Of a DNA stretch of 11,387 bases, positions 1-5,716 are shown piece after piece (within the stretch, counting starts at the first letter, position 1; every line of letters starts with the position of its first letter). Under the pieces are notes generated by a model. The model made no database searches. It saw only the letters and a program-made list of their open reading frames with translations, and was not told the origin of the DNA. The translations under genes were made by a program, and so were the position numbers. The stretch is from positions 1 through 11,387 of the forward strand of contig CAMDBZ010000026.1 of the NCBI GenBank assembly GCA_945889565.1, written 5' to 3'. This DNA comes from Thermoflexus hugenholtzii JAD2. Its GTDB lineage: Bacteria > Chloroflexota > Dehalococcoidia > UBA2979.

Positions 1-546
1 CAGGCGCGTGATCGCGTCGCGCGAGAAGTGGTGGTGGCGGAAGAGCTCGGCGTCGATCGCGGCGGCGTCCAGGCCGCGCGCCTGCGCGTCGGCGCGGATC
101 GCGGACTCGGGGCGGTCGCGGCGGGCAAGCGCGGCGGGCAGGCTGGTGACGAAGGCGTTGATCATCTTCCAATAGACGGGGTCCTCGAGGAATGCAGCCG
201 AGATCGCTTCGGGGTAGTCCGATGCGAGCAGCGTGCCGATGTTGCCGCCCCACGAGTGGCCCACGTACGCGGGGCGCTGCAGGCCGGCGCGCTCGACGAG
301 CTGCACGATGTCGCGCGCGAAGTCGCGCAGGTGGTAGCCGGTGGCGGGCTTGTCGGTGCGGCCGTGCCCGCGCAGGTCCGGGGCGATGATGTGGTAGCGG
401 TCCTGCAGCGCCTCGGCGACGGCGGTCCAGGTCTCGGCGAGGCCCGTCCAGCCGTGCACCAGCAGCAGGTCCGGGTTACCCCGCGCCCCCCACTCGAGGT
501 AGTGCAGCTGCAGCCCCTGGACCTCGACGACGTGGCTGGTGGGCAC
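1..546 (-). CDS. alpha/beta-fold hydrolase (3' part outside window)
   Basis: Soluble alpha/beta-hydrolase-fold enzyme of the epoxide hydrolase/haloalkane dehalogenase-like type; the substrate cannot be inferred. The visible 182 residues hold the oxyanion-hole motif HGW at 31-33, the strand APDLRGHGRTDKP at about 55-67 and the nucleophile elbow GHSWGG at 96-101, so Ser98 is the expected nucleophile. The catalytic acid and His lie in the missing C-terminal part beyond position 1, and the cap domain is only partly visible. I chose the GTG start at 544-546 because a GGAGG Shine-Dalgarno sits 9 bases upstream (556-560) and because the first residues lead directly into the first beta strand. The gene is divergent from the HTH gene at 789. 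The family is clear; the reaction is not. Confidence 0.9.
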   Translation of the reverse strand, partial: MPTSHVVEVQGLQLHYLEWGARGNPDLLLVHGWTGLAETWTAVAEALQDRYHIIAPDLRGHGRTDKPATGYHLRDFARDIVQLVERAGLQRPAYVGHSWGGNIGTLLASDYPEAISAAFLEDPVYWKMINAFVTSLPAALARRDRPESAIRADAQARGLDAAAIDAELFRHHHFSRDAITRL

Positions 547-588
547 GGCTGGCTCCCTCCTCGCGCGCTCGGGGCGCCGGGCGCGGGC

Positions 589-594
589 AGCATA
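589..594 (-). promoter_or_regulatory. candidate -10 box for the hydrolase gene
   Basis: On the minus strand the hexamer TATGCT stands in very GC-rich DNA about 43 bases upstream of the GTG start at 546, leaving room for a leader of roughly 35 bases with the GGAGG site. No convincing -35 box is visible, so this is only a candidate. Confidence 0.35.
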
Positions 595-641
595 GCGCGA
601 GTGCGCGGCGGCCCTCACCTCGGCCGCGTGCGCGCGTGCGG

Positions 642-696
642 CCCTTACCCCCCGGCCCGCTCTCCCCGCGGGGCGGGGCGAGGGGGAGTGAGAGCG
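642..696. repeat. REP-like palindromic element, copy A
   Basis: Imperfect hairpin: left arm CCCGCTCTCCCCG (656-668), right arm CGGGGCGAGGGGG (674-686), 11 of 13 positions pairing, preceded by the head CCCTTACCCC. It closely matches the element at 7453-7505: the right arm plus AGT (674-689) is identical to 7483-7498, the block CTCTCCCCG is shared, and both copies keep the same T:C mismatch in the stem. It lies in the 242-base gap between the divergent hydrolase and HTH genes. A related fragment beginning CCCTCAC is at 612. It resembles bacterial REP elements; a bidirectional hairpin terminator is unlikely here because both flanking genes point away from it. Confidence 0.7.
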
Positions 697-775
697 GCTG
701 ACGGTAGAGGCGCGATGGGGAGGCGAGGCCGCGCGACCCTTACGAGTCCGGATGGTGAGCGCCGCGGGCGCCGGG

Positions 776-781
776 TATGGT
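776..781 (+). promoter_or_regulatory. -10 box for a leaderless HTH transcript
   Basis: TATGGT (matching TANNNT) is followed by 7 bases and then the ATG at 789. That spacing puts the transcription start at or next to the A of the ATG, as in leaderless mRNAs. No Shine-Dalgarno precedes either possible ATG. This supports 789 over the in-frame ATG at 777, which lies inside the hexamer. A -35 box is not convincing. Confidence 0.5.
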
Positions 782-788
782 GACCGCC

Positions 789-1463
789 ATGGAACGTCAG
801 GTGCATGAGGCGAGCGTGATCCAGGCGGCGCAGCTGCTGGGCGTGAGCGCGTCCACGGTGCGGCGCTGGCTCGGCAGCGGCAAGCTCGACGGGCATCGCG
901 TGGCGGAGGGGCGGGGCACGCCGTGGCGGGTGCGGTTGCCGCCGGAGCTGCCGGCGGTGGCGTCGGCGCTGCATGCGCTGATGGGGCGGCAATCGCTCGC
1001 GCGGGTGAGCGCGGTGGAGCGGCGGCTCGCGGAGACGCAGCGGGCGCTGGACGAGCTGCGCGCGCGCCTCGACGAGCAGGATGCGCTGGCGCGGGCGTCG
1101 CGCGCGGCCCCGGCGGCGACGAGCGCGCCCCCTGGGAGGGCAATCGTGTCGTGGCTCGCGGCGCCGCGGGCGGTCGCGGTGCTCGTCGGTGAGGTGATCG
1201 AGGCCGACGCGGCGGACGGCGTCATCGGCGGGACCGCTCCGGAGCGTGGCGGTGAGCGCGAGCGGGCGCCACTGGAACTTGCGACGGTGCGCGAGGCGCG
1301 CGTGGGGCGCGCGAGCTCGCGGGAGGCGGTGTCGCACTGGCCTCCGCCGACGGTGACGAGCATCGTGCTGGGGCGCGCGGAGGCGCGCTACGAGCTGCCG
1401 CCGGGGGGCGAGGGCATCGGTTGGTTGCGCGCGCGGCAGCGACGGTGGCCGCGGCGGGCCTGA
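789..1463 (+). CDS. helix-turn-helix/coiled-coil protein of unknown function
   Basis: 224-residue protein. Residues about 8-50 form a MerR/excisionase-type helix-turn-helix (AAQLLGVSASTVRRWLGSGK, followed by a basic wing with GHRV and WRVRLP), so it probably binds DNA. Residues about 76-105 (ERRLAETQRALDELRARLDE) are a likely coiled coil for dimerisation. A low-complexity Ala/Pro linker follows, then a C-terminal stretch of about 100 residues I do not recognise, with no catalytic motif. Codons remain G/C-ending to the stop, so the tail is truly coding. The start follows from the -10 box at 776-781; an ATG at 777 would add four residues. The gene is convergent with the response regulator gene, 44 bases apart. 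Its targets are unknown; autoregulation and control of the divergent hydrolase are possible but only inferred. Confidence 0.8.
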   Translation: MERQVHEASVIQAAQLLGVSASTVRRWLGSGKLDGHRVAEGRGTPWRVRLPPELPAVASALHALMGRQSLARVSAVERRLAETQRALDELRARLDEQDALARASRAAPAATSAPPGRAIVSWLAAPRAVAVLVGEVIEADAADGVIGGTAPERGGERERAPLELATVREARVGRASSREAVSHWPPPTVTSIVLGRAEARYELPPGGEGIGWLRARQRRWPRRA

Positions 1464-1507
1464 TGCGGTCGCGTGCGCGGGCGCTCGCGGCGTGCGGGGG
1501 GCGCGCC

Positions 1508-2167
1508 TCAGCCGGTGAGGGCGGCGGGGATGCCGAGCTGGGCGGCGAGCGCGGCGGCCTCGGCGCGGCGGTGCACGCCGAGCTTCTCCAGGATGTGACT
1601 GACGTGGTTGCGCGCGGTGACCTCCGAGATCACGAGGCGTAGCGCGATCTCGCGGTTCGTGCCGCCCTGCGCGACGAGCGCGAGCACTTCGCGCTCGCGT
1701 GGCGAGAGCGCCTTGAGCAGCGGGTGCTCCGCACGCTCGCTCAGCTCGACCAGGCGCTGGGTGACGAGACGCGTGACGGCGGGGTCGAGCAGCGACTCGC
1801 CGCGCGCGACGGCGCGGATGGCGCGCACGAGCTCGTGCTGACCGGCGTTCTTCAGCAGGAAGCCGGCGGCGCCGGCCATCAGCGCGGCGAGCACCGCTTC
1901 TTGCGTGCCGTACGAGGTGAGCATCAGCACCCGTACGGCGGGCAGCTCGCTCTTCAGCGCGCGGCACGCCTCGATGCCGTCCATCGCGCCCATGCGCACG
2001 TCCATCAGCACGACATCCGGGCGCAGGCGCAGCGCCTCGCGGATCGCCTCCTCGCCGTCGGCGGCTTCGCCGACCACCGTGAGCCCGTCGTGCAGCTGCA
2101 GCAGGGCGCGCAGGCCGGCGCGCACCACCTCGTGGTCGTCGACGATCAGCAGGCGGGTGTCGGCCAT
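1508..2167 (-). CDS. NarL/FixJ-family response regulator
   Basis: 219-residue cytoplasmic transcription factor. The receiver domain (about 4-120) is complete: acidic pair Asp10-Asp11, phosphoacceptor Asp56 (VVLMDVRMG), Thr84 and Lys106. A LuxR-type HTH occupies about 153-210, with LSPREREVLALVAQG, TNREIA and HVSHILEKLGVHRRAE. In this family phosphotransfer from a HisKA_3 kinase drives dimerisation and DNA binding. The kinase gene lies directly upstream on the same strand with a 15-base gap, so this is almost certainly the cognate pair in one transcript. The ATG at 2167 is the only start giving a normal N-terminus; the likely ribosome site GAGGG overlaps the kinase stop. Target genes cannot be read from the sequence. 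Confidence 0.95.
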   Translation of the reverse strand: MADTRLLIVDDHEVVRAGLRALLQLHDGLTVVGEAADGEEAIREALRLRPDVVLMDVRMGAMDGIEACRALKSELPAVRVLMLTSYGTQEAVLAALMAGAAGFLLKNAGQHELVRAIRAVARGESLLDPAVTRLVTQRLVELSERAEHPLLKALSPREREVLALVAQGGTNREIALRLVISEVTARNHVSHILEKLGVHRRAEAAALAAQLGIPAALTG

Positions 2168-2182
2168 GGTGTGCGTGGACCC

Positions 2183-3388
2183 TCACACGGTGCGTGGGGC
2201 GTTCGCGAGCGGCAGGCGGAGCGTCAGCCGGGTGCCCGCCCCCGGGCGTGCCTCGATGGCGAGCGTAGCGCCGAGCTGTCGGGCGCGCTCGCGCATGCCG
2301 GCGAGGCCGCGACCGCGCCGCGGCAGCGCGGCCTCCTCGAAGCCGCGGCCGTCGTCGCGCAGGCTGAGGCAGAGCGCGCCGGTGTCGTGCGTCAGCTCGA
2401 TGCTCGCGGCGGTGGCGCCGGAGTGCTTGTACACGTTCGCGAGGCCTTCCTGCACGATGCGGTAGAGCTCGATGGTGGCGCTGGGGGGCAGCGGCGGTTC
2501 AGGGCCAAGCGCGCTGACGGTGACGGGGATGTCCGTGACGGCGGTGAACTCGCTGGCCTGGCTGCGCAGCAGCGCGACGATGCCTTGGTCGCCGGCGAGC
2601 GCGGGCTCCAGGTTGAAGAGCAGGCTGCGCGTCTCCAGCAAGGCCTGTTTGGCGAGGCGCACGAGTGCGGCCATGCGCTCGTGCAGGGCGGAGTCGGTGG
2701 TCTGGCGGCGGACGACGTCGGTGTTCGCCTCCAGGTTGACGGCGAGCATGTAGATCGCCTGCGCGATGCCGTCGTGGACATCCTGCGCGATGCGCTGGTG
2801 CGCGAGGTGGGCGGCGAGCGCGTCGGCGACCGCGCGCTCGCGGCGCGTCCGCTCGATGCGCACGACCATGTTGGCGATGAGCGGGGCGGTGCCCATGGTC
2901 ACGAGGCGCACGGTCAGTTGCTTGAGGTGTGTCTGGTCGCTCCACGAGAAGTTGTGATGCGTGGTGACGATCACGAGGTACACGGCCATGGTGGCGGCGA
3001 CGTAGGCCGCGCCGATGCGGCCCGGGAAGACGAGCGCGAAGGAGACGAACGCCGGGAAGTAGAGGATAAAGTTCAGGTTCGTGAACTTGTCCACGAGCGC
3101 GATCGCGGCCGTGATCGCGAGCGCGTCGAACAGCCCGGCGAGCAGCGGCCAGGCGGTGGAGAGCGGGCGCGGATCGCGCAGGCGCCAGGTGAGCAGTGCG
3201 TTGGCGGCGGCGCCGGCGGCGACGATGGCATTGAGCGCGAGGTAGGTGGGGCCGGTCGCGCCGGGGTTCACGTTGATCTCGAGCGCGGCGGCAGTGAGCA
3301 CGGCCCAGCGCACGGCGAGCTGGATCGGCATGGTGGCGCGGCGCTCGTCGTCGAGTGGTTGCCAGAGCCTCGTAAGCGGCGCACGCAT
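2183..3388 (-). CDS. membrane sensor histidine kinase, HisKA_3/HATPase type
   Basis: 401-residue sensor kinase. About six hydrophobic segments (roughly 23-38, 48-68, 80-99, 105-121, 125-141, 160-176) form the sensor, with only short loops, so the stimulus is probably sensed in or at the membrane. The HisKA_3 dimerisation box RIAQDVHDGIAQ carries phospho-His205. The ATP-binding domain has the N box IVQEGLANVYKHSGA (312-325), G1 DDGRGF (345-350) and G2 GRGLAGM (359-365). The ligand is unknown; no PAS, GAF or HAMP domain is visible. It phosphorylates, by family rule, the NarL-type regulator encoded immediately downstream. The ATG at 3388 has no Shine-Dalgarno but sits 6 bases after TAAGAT; Met20 is a less likely alternative start. 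It is divergent from the orphan regulator at 3574. Confidence 0.93.
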   Translation of the reverse strand: MRAPLTRLWQPLDDERRATMPIQLAVRWAVLTAAALEINVNPGATGPTYLALNAIVAAGAAANALLTWRLRDPRPLSTAWPLLAGLFDALAITAAIALVDKFTNLNFILYFPAFVSFALVFPGRIGAAYVAATMAVYLVIVTTHHNFSWSDQTHLKQLTVRLVTMGTAPLIANMVVRIERTRRERAVADALAAHLAHQRIAQDVHDGIAQAIYMLAVNLEANTDVVRRQTTDSALHERMAALVRLAKQALLETRSLLFNLEPALAGDQGIVALLRSQASEFTAVTDIPVTVSALGPEPPLPPSATIELYRIVQEGLANVYKHSGATAASIELTHDTGALCLSLRDDGRGFEEAALPRRGRGLAGMRERARQLGATLAIEARPGAGTRLTLRLPLANAPRTV

Positions 3389-3394
3389 GGGCGC

Positions 3395-3400
3395 ATCTTA
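3395..3400 (-). promoter_or_regulatory. candidate -10 box for a leaderless kinase-regulator operon
   Basis: On the minus strand TAAGAT lies 6 bases before the kinase ATG at 3388, the spacing expected for a leaderless mRNA. No Shine-Dalgarno and no -35 box are visible. It is the second gene in the window with this arrangement. Confidence 0.45.
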
Positions 3401-3429
3401 CGCGCGCGGGCGCGCCGCGCCCGGGTGGG

Positions 3430-3505
3430 TTGTACCGGTCGCGGGCCATTGGGGGGACCCAGCGCAATGGTGCGCGGGCGCGCGCGTGAATGGTGCGTTT
3501 GTACC
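3430..3505 (+). promoter_or_regulatory. two TTGTACC direct repeats in the divergent kinase/regulator spacer
   Basis: The 185-base gap between the divergent kinase (3388) and orphan regulator (3574) contains TTGTACC at 3430-3436 and again at 3499-3505, 69 bases apart. Both are followed within a few bases by a GC block ending GCGGG. Such AT-containing words are rare in this DNA, so they may be operator half-sites or -35-like elements. Two seven-base matches could be chance. Confidence 0.25.
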
Positions 3506-3573
3506 TGCTGGCGCGGGCGTGCGCTCGCCATCATCCGCCCAACAGGGGAACGGCACGGAGCGGGGGCGGCACG

Positions 3574-4263
3574 ATGCGCATGGTGATCGCGGATGGGGAC
3601 GGCGAGTACGCGGAGATCATCGCCGAGGCGCTGCGGCGCGACGGTCACGAGACCCGGATGGCGGGCACGGGGGCGGCGGCGCTGCAGGCGGCGGCGCAGT
3701 TCGTGCCGGGCGCGGCGGTGCTGGAGGCGGAGCTGCCGGACGGACCGGGGTGCGCGGTGGCGCGCGAGCTACGCGCGCAGTGGCCCGCCATCGGCATCGT
3801 GTTCGTGTCGAGGCTGGACCGCGAGTGCGACGTGCTGGCGGGGTTCGCCGCGGGCGCGGACGACTACGTCGGGAAGCCGTTCCACCCGGCCGTGCTCGTC
3901 GCGCGAGTGCGCGCCCTCGCGCGACGGGCCGGCACGGGACTCGTGCCGGCGGCGCCGGTGCGCGGCTGCGGGCTCGAATTCGACGCGGAGCGCAGGGCGG
4001 CGTACTTCAACGGGAGGGACCTGCGCTGCACGCCGATCGAGCTGGCGATCCTGCAGGCGATGGCGGCGCTGCCAGGGCAGGCGCTTCCGCACGCGTTCAT
4101 CAATCAGCGCGTGTGGAGCTACCCGAACCTGCCGGACGGGACGCTGCTGAAGGGACACGTCAGCGCAATCCGCCGCAAGCTGCGCGAGGCCGGGGGCAGC
4201 GACGCGATGCTGCGGACGGTGCCGAGGGTGGGCTACGCGCTGGCCGCAGGCTCCGGCGGATAG
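3574..4263 (+). CDS. orphan OmpR/PhoB-like regulator with degenerate receiver (Asp to Glu)
   Basis: 229-residue transcription factor. The receiver-like domain (1-115) is followed by a winged-helix Trans_reg_C domain (about 130-225; ends TVPRVGYALAA, the usual TVRGVGYRL). The phosphoacceptor position is Glu51 in AVLEAELPDG, where family members have Asp. The acidic pair near the N-terminus reads A-D7-G8-D9, so the essential second acidic residue aligns with Gly8. Ser79 replaces the usual Thr; Lys101 (GKPF) is kept. By knowledge of the family, Glu can mimic phospho-Asp, so this regulator is probably phosphorylation-independent. I chose the ATG at 3574 because the domain begins there and GGAG lies upstream at 3557-3560; an upstream in-frame ATG at 3490 would add 28 unlike residues. 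No kinase partner lies on its strand; it is divergent from the kinase operon. Confidence 0.9.
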   Translation: MRMVIADGDGEYAEIIAEALRRDGHETRMAGTGAAALQAAAQFVPGAAVLEAELPDGPGCAVARELRAQWPAIGIVFVSRLDRECDVLAGFAAGADDYVGKPFHPAVLVARVRALARRAGTGLVPAAPVRGCGLEFDAERRAAYFNGRDLRCTPIELAILQAMAALPGQALPHAFINQRVWSYPNLPDGTLLKGHVSAIRRKLREAGGSDAMLRTVPRVGYALAAGSGG

Positions 4264-4481
4264 CCGCCGATGGGGCCGCCGGCGTCGAGCACGCGGTGGT
4301 CGAGGGCGATGACGGCGGGGCGCTCCTCGCAGTAGACGCCGTCCTCGCACTTGTCGAAGGTGAAGGCGGCGCGCGCCTTGTCATAATGGATGGTCCACGT
4401 GCCGAGCACGTGGCCGGCGCGGCCCTCGGCGAGCTGCTGTTGCAGCACCGCGACCAGTGCTTCGAGTTCCTTCGTGCCCAC
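4233..4481 (-). CDS. small conserved-looking protein of unknown function
   Basis: 82-residue soluble protein I do not recognise. An N-terminal amphipathic helix (KELEALVAVLQQQLAEG) is followed by an apparent small beta-rich part (VLGTWTIHYDKARAAFTFDK), two cysteines in KCEDGVYCEE, and a Gly/Pro-rich tail. Three things support it as real: a GTG start at 4479-4481 with AAGGAG six bases upstream, a TATACT box at 4507-4512, and consistently G/C-ending codons in this frame. Its 3' end overlaps the 3' end of the orphan regulator gene by 31 bases, tail to tail. Its start is divergent from mch, so it could share regulation with the ethylmalonyl-CoA genes, but that is inference. Confidence 0.75.
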   Translation of the reverse strand: MGTKELEALVAVLQQQLAEGRAGHVLGTWTIHYDKARAAFTFDKCEDGVYCEERPAVIALDHRVLDAGGPIGGYPPEPAASA

Positions 4482-4506
4482 GCCGTGCTCCTTCGCTCGC
4501 CGTTCG

Positions 4507-4512
4507 AGTATA
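4507..4512 (-). promoter_or_regulatory. -10 box for the small unknown gene
   Basis: TATACT on the minus strand, 25 bases upstream of the GTG start at 4481, with the Shine-Dalgarno AAGGAG (4488-4493) in between. It is among the best -10 matches in the window; the -35 region is GC-rich and unclear. Confidence 0.55.
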
Positions 4513-4585
4513 GCCGCGGGCTCGGGCGGCGCGCGGCTCGCGGCGTGGGGGCGGGTCGCGCCCTTCCGCGCTGGGGGGGCGCGCC

Positions 4586-4591
4586 TACAAT
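4586..4591 (+). promoter_or_regulatory. -10 box for the mch-mcd operon
   Basis: TACAAT 21 bases before the mch GTG start, with GGAGG (4603-4607) five bases before that start. This fits a short leader of about 15 bases. It is divergent from the TATACT box at 4507-4512, with about 75 bases between, so one regulator could act on both. Confidence 0.55.
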
Positions 4592-4612
4592 GCGCGGGGG
4601 CGGGAGGTTGCA

Positions 4613-5695
4613 GTGGCGGCGCTGGCGACGACGGGCAACTACTTCGAGGACCTCGTGACCGGGCGCGAGCTCGAGCATGCGGTGCCGCGCACGCTCACCG
4701 AAGGTGACGCGTCGCTGTACATCGCGCTGACGGCGGACCGCTATCCGTTGCACTGCGACGCGGAGTTCGCGCGTTCGTTAGGGTTCGCGCGGGAGACCGT
4801 GAACGACCTGCTGGTGTTCCACACGGTGTTCGGCAAGTCCGTGCCGGACATCTCGCTGAACGCGGTCGCGAACCTCGGGTATGCGGACGTGCGCTTCGGG
4901 GTGCCGGTGTATCCAGGCGACACGCTGCGCGCGCGGAGCACGGTGCTCGGGCGGCGCGAGTCCGCGTCGGGCGGGACGGGCGTGGTCTGGGTGCGCACGA
5001 CGGGCACGAACCAGCGCGGCGAGGAAGTGCTGAGCTACATCCGCTGGGTGCTGGTGAACCGGCGCGAGCCCGAGGTGAGCACCGGCGTGGACGACGCGCC
5101 GCGGACGCCGCCGGCCGTGGCCGCGGAGGCGCTGCAGGTGCCCGCCGCGCTGCGCCTGGAGCAGTACGACGCGAGCGTGCCCGGGGGCCGCGCGTGGTGG
5201 GAGGACTTCGAGGCGGGGGAGCGCATCCACCACGTCGAGGGGGTGGCGATCGAGGAGGCCGAGCACCAGATGGCGGCGCGGCTGTACCAGAACACGGCAC
5301 GCGCGCACTTTAACGCGCACGCGCTGAAGGGCACGCGCTTCGGGCGGCGGGTGATCTACGGTGGGCACGTGATCTCGATCGCGCGGGCGCTGTCGTTCAA
5401 CGGGCTCGAGCGGGCGCTGCGCATCCTGGCGTTCAACGCGGGAACGCACTCGAACCCGACGTTCGCGGGGGACACGGTGTTCGCGTGGACGGACGTGTTG
5501 GAGCGCATCGAGCTCGGGCGGCCGGACTGCGGGGCGCTGCGGTTGCGGCTGGTGGCGGTGAAGAACGCCGACCCGGCGACGGAGGAGCAGCCGTTCAAGG
5601 TGGCGGGTGACGACGGACGCGAGCGATACCACCCGAACGTGGTGCTGGACCTCGACTACACGGTGCTGATGCCGAAGGCGCCGCGCGCTCGCTAG
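4613..5695 (+). CDS. mch: mesaconyl-CoA (mesaconyl-C1-CoA) hydratase, ethylmalonyl-CoA pathway
   Basis: 360-residue double-hotdog MaoC-like enzyme that reversibly hydrates mesaconyl-C1-CoA to beta-methylmalyl-CoA. The first hotdog (about 9-155) begins NYFEDL and has PRTLTEGDASLY, DRYPLH (42-47), NDLLVFHTVFGKSVPD and SLNAVANLGYADVRF. I recognise this series as that of the alphaproteobacterial ethylmalonyl-CoA pathway enzymes. The second hotdog (about 190-355) has WWEDFEAGE, QNTARAHFNAH and RRVIYGGHVIS. The GTG start at 4613 follows GGAGG at five bases; the N-terminus matches the family. The length fits the family, roughly 340-360 residues. The mcd gene lies 21 bases downstream and makes this enzyme's substrate, which strongly supports this role over the related hydratase of the 3-hydroxypropionate bicycle. 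Confidence 0.92.
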   Translation: MAALATTGNYFEDLVTGRELEHAVPRTLTEGDASLYIALTADRYPLHCDAEFARSLGFARETVNDLLVFHTVFGKSVPDISLNAVANLGYADVRFGVPVYPGDTLRARSTVLGRRESASGGTGVVWVRTTGTNQRGEEVLSYIRWVLVNRREPEVSTGVDDAPRTPPAVAAEALQVPAALRLEQYDASVPGGRAWWEDFEAGERIHHVEGVAIEEAEHQMAARLYQNTARAHFNAHALKGTRFGRRVIYGGHVISIARALSFNGLERALRILAFNAGTHSNPTFAGDTVFAWTDVLERIELGRPDCGALRLRLVAVKNADPATEEQPFKVAGDDGRERYHPNVVLDLDYTVLMPKAPRAR

Positions 5696-5716
5696 CGGCG
5701 GCCGGGAGGGATCGCG

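Noticed and set aside
162..593. 143-codon minus-strand frame with an ATG start over the hydrolase region
   Set aside because: Its Ser/Pro/Thr/Arg-rich translation has no family match, whereas the neighbouring frame gives a textbook alpha/beta hydrolase with GHSWGG and a good ribosome site.
645..2186. 513-codon open frame on the minus strand
   Set aside because: Arg/Ala/His-rich shadow frame covering both the response regulator in another frame and the antisense of the HTH gene.
3490..3573. Upstream ATG for the orphan regulator
   Set aside because: The extra 28 residues are unlike any receiver N-terminus; the domain starts at the ATG at 3574.
1724..3586. 620-codon open frame on the plus strand
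   Set aside because: Antisense to the well-supported response regulator and kinase; composition is Gly/Ala/Val/Arg/His-rich without recognisable motifs.
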